Assembly (NCBI GenBank): GCA_027371665.1
Contig: DAHXMP010000213.1
Coordinates: 1-16,622 of the forward strand
Direction of reading: 5' to 3'
Length of the DNA stretch: 16,622 bases
DNA from: Bacteroidota bacterium
GTDB taxonomy: Bacteria; Bacteroidota; Ignavibacteria; Kapaibacteriales; UBA2268
How positions within the stretch are numbered: position 1 is the first letter of the stretch; each line of letters starts with the position of its first letter. The notes under the pieces are model-generated. The model made no database searches, had not been told where the DNA came from, and saw only the letters and a program-made list of their open reading frames with translations. Position numbers and translations under genes: made by a program. Positions 7,848 to 15,496 of the stretch are shown piece by piece.

Positions 7848-8228
7848 ATGAAAATATTATTACCATCAACAGGCGAAAGTCTGGAAGATTTTGTTGACAA
7901 CAAATTCGGAAGGTGTGAATTTTATATTATTTATGATACAGTATCAGAAAATTTTGACATCTTCAGAAATTCAGTTTTTGATATCGAACATTCAGCTGGC
8001 TCTTCTTTAGCCCTTGCTTCAATTAATTATGGTGTTGATATTGTCATTGTTTCACGGATAGGCAGGAAGCCTTTCGACATACTAATTTCTGCAAATATCA
8101 GAATATACAAATCATCAGAACACAGCACAATACGAAATGCGATAACCAATTATCTTCTGGGAAAACTTCCGGTTTTGGGAAATAATTCACATTCTGAAGC
8201 CGTTTTTCAGCCCCATAATTTAAATTAA
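7848..8228 (+). CDS. NifX/NafY-type (dinitrogenase iron-molybdenum cofactor family) small protein
   Basis: A 126-residue cytoplasmic protein of the ribonuclease-H-like fold that includes NifX, NafY, VnfX and the NifB C-terminus. Visible landmarks are the opening beta strand MKILLPSTGESLEDFVDNKFGRC (FGR is typical), FYIIYDT, a central HSAGSSLALASINYGVDIVIVSRIG (the nucleotide/cofactor-pocket region), and ISANIRIYKSSEHSTIRNAITNYLLGKL, matching the family's closing G-V-x-V-Y...A-x-x-x-x-x-G-K-L pattern. The last roughly 17 residues form a variable tail. Members bind metal cofactors such as FeMo-co precursors, but many stand-alone copies occur in organisms without nitrogenase and have no assigned role. 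No nif gene is present here. It begins 6 nt after purB, so it is probably expressed with it. The fold is well supported; the function is not. Confidence 0.85.
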   Translation: MKILLPSTGESLEDFVDNKFGRCEFYIIYDTVSENFDIFRNSVFDIEHSAGSSLALASINYGVDIVIVSRIGRKPFDILISANIRIYKSSEHSTIRNAITNYLLGKLPVLGNNSHSEAVFQPHNLN

Positions 8229-8245
8229 GGGAAAATTTAAATTAA
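8217..8245. repeat. Duplicated AATTTAAATTAA able to form an AT stem between convergent genes
   Basis: AATTTAAATTAA occurs at 8217-8228 and again at 8234-8245. The core AATTTAAATT is itself a palindrome, so the two copies can pair into a 10-bp all-A/T stem in either orientation. It overlaps the stop codon of the NifX-like gene and lies just past the stop of the NlpC/P60 gene. It may act as a weak bidirectional terminator, although the lack of G/C makes it a poor one. Confidence 0.45.
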
Positions 8246-8250
8246 TTTCT

Positions 8251-9150
8251 TTATTGAGTTGATGTTGTTGGAAAAGTAGTTCCTTTACTATATCGGACGA
8301 TGTCCTGGGCTGATAATCTTCTTCCGCCAATGAAACGTTTCTTATAATACGTACTTTCAAGTGACGACACAGTAACACCATATCTCGAACTGGCATGGGC
8401 AAACAAGTCATCACCCAAATAAATACCAACATGGGAAGGAAATCGCCTTGTGTATGTATGGAAAAATATCAGGTCCCCGAACTGAAGTTCATTTCTTCTA
8501 ACTTTATATCCGATATTAAATTGATTTCTTGCTGTCCTGGGAAGAATCAGGTTCCCGGCTTCAACAAAAACATTTTGAACGAATGCAGAGCAGTCAATAG
8601 CTCTTTTTGAACTGCCGCCAAATCTATATGGAGTTCCAAGCCAGTTCATTATGACATTCATAATATCTTTCTTTTCGATTCCGCCCGCAGTTTCATCTCC
8701 ACCTTGATAATCACCATCCATATAAGACAGCCAAAGCATTTTAAATGTTTCGATATCTACCGGAACATCATCTTCCTTTTCTAATTCAGATATATTTTCT
8801 CCCTGTTCGCCTTCATAACTGTCATCGTATGGCTCCACTTGTTCGGAATCATCTGATATATTTGCAGAGGGTTTTATTAAAGAGTCGCTTGTAATTGGTT
8901 TCAATCCGGCGAGAGCGGACACCTCTTCTGAACTTGTCCTGATAATATTGATGGATAAAGCTCTTGTTTTTTTACGGTTATAATGTCTTCTTTTCTTTTT
9001 ATGGTGTTTTTTCTTGTGTTTTGTTTTAACATGTGATATTTTATGGTGTTTGGTGGCCGAAAAAGCATCCTGAGAATAAAATAAAAATAAAGCTCCTATT
9101 ACCGAAAGTAATAAGAATCTTACTATTATGTTATTCCTTTTTTTATCCAC
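8251..9150 (-). CDS. Secreted NlpC/P60-family cell-wall peptidase with polybasic segment
   Basis: I choose GTG 9150 (299 aa) because it gives a textbook Sec signal peptide: KKRNN, then hydrophobic FLLLSVIGALFLF, then AFSA at about 32, preceded by GGTGA. An upstream in-frame ATG at 9234 has the better Shine-Dalgarno (AAGGA, 6-nt spacing), and another ATG lies at 9279; both would add AT-rich, poorly protein-like residues before the signal peptide. Residues about 34-63 are almost entirely Lys, His and Arg. About 95-140 is strongly acidic. The NlpC/P60 domain spans about 163-288, with Cys187 in AIDCSAF, His240 in SHVGIYLG and His252 in FAHASS as the catalytic set. The family hydrolyses gamma-D-glutamyl-diaminopimelate or related peptide bonds in peptidoglycan. 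It converges on the NifX-like gene and diverges from the amidohydrolase gene. Confidence 0.92.
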   Translation of the reverse strand: MDKKRNNIIVRFLLLSVIGALFLFYSQDAFSATKHHKISHVKTKHKKKHHKKKRRHYNRKKTRALSINIIRTSSEEVSALAGLKPITSDSLIKPSANISDDSEQVEPYDDSYEGEQGENISELEKEDDVPVDIETFKMLWLSYMDGDYQGGDETAGGIEKKDIMNVIMNWLGTPYRFGGSSKRAIDCSAFVQNVFVEAGNLILPRTARNQFNIGYKVRRNELQFGDLIFFHTYTRRFPSHVGIYLGDDLFAHASSRYGVTVSSLESTYYKKRFIGGRRLSAQDIVRYSKGTTFPTTSTQ

Positions 9151-9506
9151 TATATCACCAAAATTTGTTACATTTTTTGCATTTTTGTATTTAGTAAGTG
9201 TAAATAAAAATGTACAGTGTAAAAAATTTGACATATTATTTCCTTCAAGAAACAAAATATTTTTTAATAGTAAAAACATTTTTTATTAAATGAAATATTT
9301 TTAATTTTTCTTTAACTAATAAAATTTTATTAATATTTGATTTTGAGGAATAAAATTAATGGCAAGTAATTAAAAATCAATTAAATAAAGAAAATATATT
9401 TTCATTTTTTAATGTTAATAAGAGTATTTATGTTCATTTTTTAGTTAGATTATATTCCAGCAAATTATTGAAATTTTATAAAATGTTTTAGTGGTAGGGT
9501 AAAGTT
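9151..9506. other. AT-rich divergent intergenic region
   Basis: If GTG 9150 is the true start of the peptidase gene, about 356 bases are non-coding (272 if ATG 9234 is used). The region is extremely AT-rich. The clearest structure is a perfect 14-bp palindrome at 9390-9403. I see no good TAnnTTTG/TTG pair on either strand, only near misses, and no RNA gene. The ribosome binding site for the gene at 9507 is AGGGTAAAG, ending about 3 nt before the ATG. Confidence 0.5.
9390..9403. promoter_or_regulatory. 14-bp palindrome, possible operator
   Basis: GAAAATATATTTTC is exactly self-complementary. It lies between the divergent peptidase and amidohydrolase genes, 104 nt before the amidohydrolase ATG. 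It could be a repressor dyad, but the local base composition makes chance palindromes likely. Confidence 0.3.
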
Positions 9507-10301
9507 ATGAAAATTAGTATTGTCCAATTTGAGCCGGTTTTTAAGGATAAAAAGATAAACTTTGATAGAATATTTAATTATTCCAAAGATATTATTTCTG
9601 ATATAATTGTTTTTCCTGAGTTAGCCTTGTCAGGATATTATTTTCTTTCTAGGGATGAAGTATCTGATATGGCTGAGTCAATTACCGGAGATTTTATAAA
9701 AGACTTACAGGAATTATCCTCTTCTCAGAATAAAATAATTGTCTTAGGATTTCCTGAAAAGGAAAAAAATAATTTATATAATTCAGCAGCGATAATTTTA
9801 CCTGATAAAAAGAAAACAAGCATATACAGAAAAACACATTTATTTTATAAAGAAAGGTTTTGCTTCGATTACGGCAATACAGGATTTTTTGTAATTGATT
9901 ATCCTGAATGGGATATAAAAATCGGTCCGATGATATGTTACGACTGGCGTTTTCCGGAAGCTGCAAGAAGTCTTGCTTTGCAAGGGGCAGACTTAATTGT
10001 TTGCCCATCTAACTTAGTTACAAATTCCTGGCAAAATGCTTTGGCAACGAGAGCATTAGAAAATAATGTTTATGTTGCGGTTGCTAATAGAACAGGAAAG
10101 GAAATAAGGGGAGAAGAAGAATTAGTGTTTAACGGGGATTCGACTATTTACAATTATAATGGAGATATTTTATGTCGTGCCGGAAAAATAAATGATGAGA
10201 TTATCGAAACTGAAATATATCCCCGGGAAACACGAAAAAAATCTTTTAATCAATTTAACGATATTTTTTCAGACCGTATGCCTGAAATGTATAAATTATA
10301 G
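9507..10301 (+). CDS. Nitrilase-superfamily carbon-nitrogen hydrolase
   Basis: A 264-residue cytoplasmic amidohydrolase of full family length. The nitrilase-superfamily catalytic triad is intact: Glu38 in FPELALSGY, Lys109 in YRKTHL, and nucleophile Cys144 in GPMICYDWRFPE. The downstream QGADLIVCPSN (about 158-168) and ALATRALENNVYVAVANRTG stretches are also characteristic. Members hydrolyse amides (omega-amidase, N-carbamoyl compounds, deaminated glutathione) rather than nitriles in most bacteria. The CYDWRFPEAAR form is common to several of these groups, so the substrate is left open. It starts at ATG 9507 with AGGGTAAAG just upstream. murC follows after 49 nt on the same strand, so the two may share a transcript, though the functions are not obviously linked. 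The superfamily is certain; the exact reaction is not. Confidence 0.93.
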   Translation: MKISIVQFEPVFKDKKINFDRIFNYSKDIISDIIVFPELALSGYYFLSRDEVSDMAESITGDFIKDLQELSSSQNKIIVLGFPEKEKNNLYNSAAIILPDKKKTSIYRKTHLFYKERFCFDYGNTGFFVIDYPEWDIKIGPMICYDWRFPEAARSLALQGADLIVCPSNLVTNSWQNALATRALENNVYVAVANRTGKEIRGEEELVFNGDSTIYNYNGDILCRAGKINDEIIETEIYPRETRKKSFNQFNDIFSDRMPEMYKL

Positions 10302-10350
10302 TTAATTTTGAAATTCTTAAAAAATTTGAAAATTCATTTTGTGAGCATTA

Positions 10351-11721
10351 ATGTTCTCTAGTATTAAAAGGGTTCACTTTGTAGGTATTGGCGGTATCGG
10401 GATGAGCGGAATAGCCGAAATCCTGATAAACCAGGGCTTCGACGTTTCGGGTTCTGATTTAGCTAATTCAGAAAATACAGACTATCTAAAATCAATAGGA
10501 GCCAAAATTTTCATAGGTCATGACGCATCAAATATTAAAGATACCGAAGTATGTGTTTATTCAAGTGCAGTCAAACCTTTACAGAATCCTGAAACTCAGG
10601 AAGCATACCGCAGGAATATCCCTGTTTTAAGAAGGGCTGAAATGCTTGCTGAAACATCGAGGCTTAATTATTGCCTTGCAGTTTCAGGAACTCACGGTAA
10701 AACCACAACAACATCAATGTGCGGTTTAATTCTTATGAAAGCTGGCTTTGACCCGACTGTAATAGTTGGAGGAAGATTGAGAGGACTTGGAGGAACAAAT
10801 GCAAGATTAGGAAACGGAGAATGGACTGTTGTCGAAGCTGACGAGTTTGACCGTTCATTTCTGCAACTTCAGCCCACCGTAGCAATTATTAATAATGTTG
10901 AAGAAGAACACCTGGACATTTACAAAGATTTTGATGATTTAAGAGATACTTTTTCGGAATTTGCCAATAAAGTACCATTTTATGGATTTGTAGCCGTTGG
11001 TTTGGATGACACAGGTGTTAAGGAAGTCATATCGGATATTAAAAAGAAAGTTATCAGTTTCGGCATATCAAAACAAAGTGATATCAGAGCCGAAAATATT
11101 GTTTTTCAGGAAAGGTCATCGGAATGCCATGTATATATTTACGGTGAATTAAAGGGTTCACTGAAAGTCAACATTCCTGGATTACATAATTTAAAGAATG
11201 CTTTGGGTGCAATTGCCGTGAGCAATGGATTGGGAATTGATTTCGAACATGCAAAGGAAGCCATTGCAGAATTTACAGGTGTTTATCGCCGATTTGAGTT
11301 TAAAGGGGAAATTGACGGAGTATTGGTTGTTGATGATTATGCTCATCATCCGACAGAAATAAAAGCTACATTAGAGGCGGCAAGAAAGGGTTGGAAGAGA
11401 AGAATAATTGCCGTTTTTCAACCTCATACATACACAAGGACTCAGAACATGTATAAAGAATTCGGGAGTTCTTTTGACGATGCCGACATTGTTATAATAA
11501 CAGATATCTATCCTGCAAGGGAAGAACCTATCGAGGGTGTTACAGGGAAATTAATAGCCGATGCTGCCGTTCATTACGGGCACAAGTCTGTCCATTACAT
11601 ACCTGATGTTGAAAATGTATATAAAGAGCTGCATGCAATGTTAAATGAAGGAGACATGTTGCTGACTATCGGTGCCGGAAATATTTTCAGGCTTGCTGAC
11701 AGAATAATAAAAAGTAAATAA
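10351..11721 (+). CDS. murC: UDP-N-acetylmuramate--L-alanine ligase
   Basis: A complete 456-residue MurC, which adds L-alanine to UDP-MurNAc with ATP in the cytoplasm, the first peptide step of peptidoglycan precursor synthesis. The N-terminal Rossmann segment HFVGIGGIGMSGIAEIL is diagnostic of MurC. The ATP P-loop GTHGKTTTT (113-121, Lys117) and the central EADEFDRSFLQL and NNVEEEHLDIY follow. The C-terminal substrate-binding motif DDYAHHPTE (328-336) is intact. There is no clear Shine-Dalgarno before ATG 10351, but the start agrees with the family N-terminus. murC usually sits in the dcw cluster with murG, ftsW and ftsQ. Here it stands between an amidohydrolase and two SurA-like chaperones, with no other mur or fts gene in view. 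Identification is certain. Confidence 0.99.
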   Translation: MFSSIKRVHFVGIGGIGMSGIAEILINQGFDVSGSDLANSENTDYLKSIGAKIFIGHDASNIKDTEVCVYSSAVKPLQNPETQEAYRRNIPVLRRAEMLAETSRLNYCLAVSGTHGKTTTTSMCGLILMKAGFDPTVIVGGRLRGLGGTNARLGNGEWTVVEADEFDRSFLQLQPTVAIINNVEEEHLDIYKDFDDLRDTFSEFANKVPFYGFVAVGLDDTGVKEVISDIKKKVISFGISKQSDIRAENIVFQERSSECHVYIYGELKGSLKVNIPGLHNLKNALGAIAVSNGLGIDFEHAKEAIAEFTGVYRRFEFKGEIDGVLVVDDYAHHPTEIKATLEAARKGWKRRIIAVFQPHTYTRTQNMYKEFGSSFDDADIVIITDIYPAREEPIEGVTGKLIADAAVHYGHKSVHYIPDVENVYKELHAMLNEGDMLLTIGAGNIFRLADRIIKSK

Positions 11722-11769
11722 GATTTACAATAAATTTGTTAATTATGTGTTAAATTGCTATAACCAAAT

Positions 11770-11793
11770 CAAAAATATAATATTTTATTTTTG
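11770..11793 (+). promoter_or_regulatory. Candidate TAnnTTTG promoter box with inverted repeat upstream of the chaperone genes
   Basis: TATTTTTG (11786-11793) matches TAnnTTTG exactly. It is mirrored by CAAAAATA (11770-11777), and the bases between make a perfect 7-1-7 inverted repeat, AAAATAT-A-ATATTTT (11772-11786). I see no TTG at the expected -33 distance; the nearest is 28 nt upstream at 11755-11757. It lies 76 nt before the chaperone ATG, in the 148-nt gap after murC, where a promoter for the two chaperone genes is expected. Confidence 0.35.
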
Positions 11794-11869
11794 TGATGAA
11801 TGGCTTTCATTTAAATTAAAGTTTTACGTTGAAAAAATTTTTGGTTGAATATATATTAAGGATTTTACA

Positions 11870-13993
11870 ATGAAAAGAAATTGTATGTCGTTCTTTTTAA
11901 TTTTATTATTTTCTTCATTTACAATAAATCATTCTTATATGTATGCTGCTAAAAAGCATACTCCTAACCCCAAAAAACAATCTTTAAAATCTGAAAACAA
12001 ATTCGATAATGAAGTGATTGCTACTGTGGGCAAAGAAAAGATTTCTTATGCAGATTTGGAAAGAGCATATAAAAAGAACATGAGCAGAAAGGAGACTAAT
12101 TTGTATGATGTTTCCAAAGACAGTATAATGGATTTCCTGAATCTTTATCTAAATTACAGGCTAAAAGTGAACGATGCTTTAAGCAGAGGTTTTGATAAAG
12201 ATTCATCTGTACTTGCTGAAATTGCTCAGAACAGAAAAGTACTTGCCGAATCATATTTTTATGAAAAAAAGCTGGTTGAACCCAAAGTTGATGAATTAAT
12301 GAAATATAGAAATTACGATTACCAGATTGCCATCATTATGTTTCAACTGCCATCTACACCAAACCCGGATACTACGTCAGCTTATATAAAAGCCAAAAAA
12401 ACACTTGAATTATTGAAATCAGGTGAAGATTTTGAAACTCTTGCAAGAGATTCATCTTCGGATAAAGAAACAGCAGCACGTGGCGGTTTAGTAACATCAT
12501 ACATAACTGCTGGGAAAGTGATACGTAACATTGAAGATGTTATTTTCAAATTAAAATCAGGTGATTTTTATCCTGACCTTGTGAGAACCAAATACGGATA
12601 TTTCATTATTAAGTTAGTTAAAAAAGTTCCAAGAGTTAAGATTTTAATCCGCCACATATTAATTGCTACAAAAGATAAAACTGACCCTGCCGCTAACAGG
12701 AAAGCAGACAGTTTATTAACTTTATTACGGAATGGAGCTGATTTTGAAACTCTTGCCAGGGAAAATTCAGACGATAAAAAATCAGCCGAAAGAGGGGGAT
12801 TATTAGGTGGATATTATTCCCGCTCTTCAGGTTTTGAAGAAACCGGCAGAAATTTACTCCCTGAGATAGAAGATGCAGCCTTTGCTCTTAAGGACGGGGA
12901 AATTTCCGGAAAGGTTTATTCTGAATATGGTATTCATATTTTGCGTCGTGATTCTACAAGAAATTTCGACCCTGAAAAAGACCGAAATGATTTGAAGCTT
13001 TTATATAAAAGGCAATATTTCGAAGGAGATAAATCTACATATCTGGATTCCCTGAGAAACAGGTACGGCTATTCGCTGAATAAAAACATCTACGACTCCC
13101 TTTTAGTATGTCTTGATACAAATAAAACAAACCTTGATACATCCTGGACAAAGAAAATTCCCGAATCTTTATTATCAGATGTTTTATATTCTTTCATGAA
13201 TAAAAAAACAACTGTTGCTGACTTTATTGATATGATGCAGAAAAAACCCGAATTAAGAGGTTTGGGAACAAATTCGAATGGTTTAATGAGAGCCATTGAC
13301 CGTATTACAAGTCCATTGGTATTCGATGCGGCGTCAAAAATCCTGGAAAAAGAGTATCCTGATTTTGCACAATTACTGAAAGAATTTAGGGACGGAATAC
13401 TTCTTTTCAAAGTTGAGGACCAGGAAGTCTGGAGCAAATTAAAATTTGATACGACTTTGGCTAAGAAATACTGGGATTCAACTCAAACCAGATATAAAAC
13501 AGAACCCACTTACGATATAAACGAAATTTATGTGCTTTCGGATTCTCTTGCAAAAGAATTATTCCAACAGATTAACAAGGGTGTAAATTTCGATACGCTT
13601 GCAAAACAATTCACTCAAAGAGCTGGTTACAGGGAAAAGAAAGGACATTGGGGTAAGGTTAATCCCAAGGATAATAAACTTGCCAAATTAATTGAGCAAA
13701 AATATCCCGAATATGAGAAATCAAATAAAGCATATACTAAAGCAGGGGAGAAAGGTGTGGTTCTCGAGCCAATACCATATGAAAAGGGGTACTCTATCGT
13801 TGAAATAAATTCTTTCGAGCCGGTTCGCCAAAAGACATTCGATGAAGCTATTCCTGATTTTGCTCCAGCCTTTCAGGACCAGCTCCAGAAGCATTTAACA
13901 GAGAAATGGCTCAAAGAACTTCGTAAAAAGTTCGATGTTAAAATATATTCTGACAGGTTAGATAAAATAATCAGGGAACATAAAGAAGGATAA
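11870..13993 (+). CDS. Periplasmic SurA-like peptidylprolyl isomerase with three parvulin-type domains
   Basis: A 707-residue exported protein with a Sec signal peptide (about 1-27, ending MYAA). A SurA-N-like helical region follows (about 46-145, with VIATVGKEKISYADLERAY typical of the family). Then come parvulin-type domain 1 (about 150-255), domain 2 (about 258-365) and a degenerate domain 3 (about 548-645). Domain 2 carries RHIL (261-264) and GIHIL (354-358), the conserved histidines of active parvulins. Domains 1 and 3 lack both (IAIIMF and YGYFIIK; INEIYVL and YSIVEI) and probably only bind substrate. A linker near 440-475 (TVADFIDMMQKK) resembles another SurA-type helical piece. The start ATG has AAGGA at 11858-11862. 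It precedes surA by 78 nt on the same strand, probably as one operon. It is likely a chaperone for outer-membrane or T9SS-exported proteins; the client is unknown. Confidence 0.92.
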   Translation: MKRNCMSFFLILLFSSFTINHSYMYAAKKHTPNPKKQSLKSENKFDNEVIATVGKEKISYADLERAYKKNMSRKETNLYDVSKDSIMDFLNLYLNYRLKVNDALSRGFDKDSSVLAEIAQNRKVLAESYFYEKKLVEPKVDELMKYRNYDYQIAIIMFQLPSTPNPDTTSAYIKAKKTLELLKSGEDFETLARDSSSDKETAARGGLVTSYITAGKVIRNIEDVIFKLKSGDFYPDLVRTKYGYFIIKLVKKVPRVKILIRHILIATKDKTDPAANRKADSLLTLLRNGADFETLARENSDDKKSAERGGLLGGYYSRSSGFEETGRNLLPEIEDAAFALKDGEISGKVYSEYGIHILRRDSTRNFDPEKDRNDLKLLYKRQYFEGDKSTYLDSLRNRYGYSLNKNIYDSLLVCLDTNKTNLDTSWTKKIPESLLSDVLYSFMNKKTTVADFIDMMQKKPELRGLGTNSNGLMRAIDRITSPLVFDAASKILEKEYPDFAQLLKEFRDGILLFKVEDQEVWSKLKFDTTLAKKYWDSTQTRYKTEPTYDINEIYVLSDSLAKELFQQINKGVNFDTLAKQFTQRAGYREKKGHWGKVNPKDNKLAKLIEQKYPEYEKSNKAYTKAGEKGVVLEPIPYEKGYSIVEINSFEPVRQKTFDEAIPDFAPAFQDQLQKHLTEKWLKELRKKFDVKIYSDRLDKIIREHKEG

Positions 13994-14071
13994 TAGATTA
14001 AATCCGGAAATATATAATTCTAAAATTCGTGTCTCTGATTTAGCGTATTAATTATTTTTTAAAGACAAAAA

Positions 14072-15406
14072 ATGCTAAAAAAATTAATTTTATTAATATT
14101 ATTGAGTGTTTGCAGCTTCAGCTATGTGTATTCACAACCAAAAGAAGGTGAAATGCTGGAGAAAATAGTTGCTGTGGTTGGTAATGAAGTGATTACACTT
14201 ACTGATTTAAACTCTTCGATGATGATGTATCTTCAGGCAAGTCCACAGATGAATATCCAGGACCCCACCGAAAGAGAAAGAGTAATGGATTCATTATATA
14301 ATGACCCTGATATGAGAAAAAAAGTTCTCGATGCTCTGATTAACGAAAAGCTTGTGGTTGAACAGGCAAAACAAGATTCGGTTACTATTTCAGACGATGA
14401 GGTTGAACAAAGATGGGATTATCAATTACAGCAATATGTAGCCATGTATGGTTCAGAGAAGAGAATCGAAGATATTTTCGGCATGTCAATTTCGCAAATA
14501 CACAATGAAGCCCGTGATATTATCAAGAAAAAACTTCTTGCTGAAAAAATGCAGCAAATTAAATTGGCTGATGTTAAAGTAACACCAAGGGAAGTTGAAG
14601 AATTTTATAAAAACTTTAAAGATTCATTACAAAACATACCTGAAGAAGTTGAAATTTATCATCTTGTGAAATACGTGGAAGCTTCGAACAATGCAAGGGA
14701 AAAAGTGCTTGAGCTTGCAAGGAAAGTAAGGGATTCGATACTTAACGGTGGGGATTTTGCATCTTTTGCCAAAAGATACAGCGATGATAAAGCAACAGCC
14801 GATTCAGGCGGCAACCTGGGATGGTTTCCGAAGGGAAGGTTAATTAGAGAATTTGAAAAGGCGGCATTTGAACTTCAGCCGGGTCAGATTTCAGTCCCTG
14901 TTGAAACTCCTTTCGGTTTTCACATTATACAATGTATTGATAAGAATAAAGATTCGATTTTGACCAGGCATATTCTTTTTAAAATCGGCGGTTCAACCGA
15001 AGACATAGAAAAGACAAAAGATTATCTTCGTAGTTTTAAGGACAGTTTAGCTAAGGGAAAAAGTTTTGAGGACATGGCAAAACTTTATTCCGATGAGACC
15101 GAAACAAAAGGTTTCGGGGGCTTCATTATTAAGAGCCCAATATCAAAACTTCCACCTGAAATTGAAAAAGTCGTTGAAAAACTGCACGATGGGGAAATTA
15201 GCGAACCTTTGATTTATTCTTCATCGCAAAATAAAACAGCATATCATATTATTTACAGAAAGAAGACTATTCCATCGCATTTTCCTACGCTTGATAAAGA
15301 TTACAATGATATTCAGGATATGGCTCTCAATTATAAGAAGATGACAATTTATCAGTCCTGGATTAACGAATTGCGTTCAAAACTTTATTGGGAAATTAAA
15401 AAATAA
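14072..15406 (+). CDS. surA: SurA-type periplasmic chaperone / peptidylprolyl isomerase
   Basis: A 444-residue protein close to the usual SurA length. It has a Sec signal peptide (about 1-21, LLILLSVCSFSYVYSQ) and a SurA N-terminal domain (about 28-165, beginning EKIVAVVGNEVITLTDL). Parvulin domain 1 spans about 191-285 (DSGGNLGWFPKGRL and FGFHII present, but YHLV replaces the first-His motif). Parvulin domain 2 spans about 298-393 (TRHILF and AYHII, both histidines kept). A short C-terminal helix follows. SurA escorts unfolded outer-membrane beta-barrel proteins across the periplasm to the BAM complex. The paralogue 78 nt upstream suggests a two-gene chaperone operon. There is no good Shine-Dalgarno before ATG 14072 (AAAGAC only), but the signal peptide begins at this ATG. 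Assignment as SurA rather than another SurA-like paralogue rests on length and domain order. Confidence 0.9.
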   Translation: MLKKLILLILLSVCSFSYVYSQPKEGEMLEKIVAVVGNEVITLTDLNSSMMMYLQASPQMNIQDPTERERVMDSLYNDPDMRKKVLDALINEKLVVEQAKQDSVTISDDEVEQRWDYQLQQYVAMYGSEKRIEDIFGMSISQIHNEARDIIKKKLLAEKMQQIKLADVKVTPREVEEFYKNFKDSLQNIPEEVEIYHLVKYVEASNNAREKVLELARKVRDSILNGGDFASFAKRYSDDKATADSGGNLGWFPKGRLIREFEKAAFELQPGQISVPVETPFGFHIIQCIDKNKDSILTRHILFKIGGSTEDIEKTKDYLRSFKDSLAKGKSFEDMAKLYSDETETKGFGGFIIKSPISKLPPEIEKVVEKLHDGEISEPLIYSSSQNKTAYHIIYRKKTIPSHFPTLDKDYNDIQDMALNYKKMTIYQSWINELRSKLYWEIKK

Positions 15407-15496
15407 ATTTACTATCTTAAATCAGATATTTATTATCCAAATGATATTTGAAAATCCTGACATTAAATCCGGGATATAATATTTTCTGCGGTTATT

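Noticed and set aside
9694..10008. 104-codon minus-strand ORF inside the amidohydrolase gene
   Set aside because: Overlaps the catalytic Lys and Cys motifs of a clear nitrilase-family protein in the other strand.
13090..13437. 115-codon minus-strand ORF in the chaperone gene
   Set aside because: Antisense shadow of the SurA-like protein.
15438..15450. CAAAT-GAT-ATTTG small inverted repeat between surA and cydB
   Set aside because: Only a 5-bp AT stem without a T-run; not a credible terminator.
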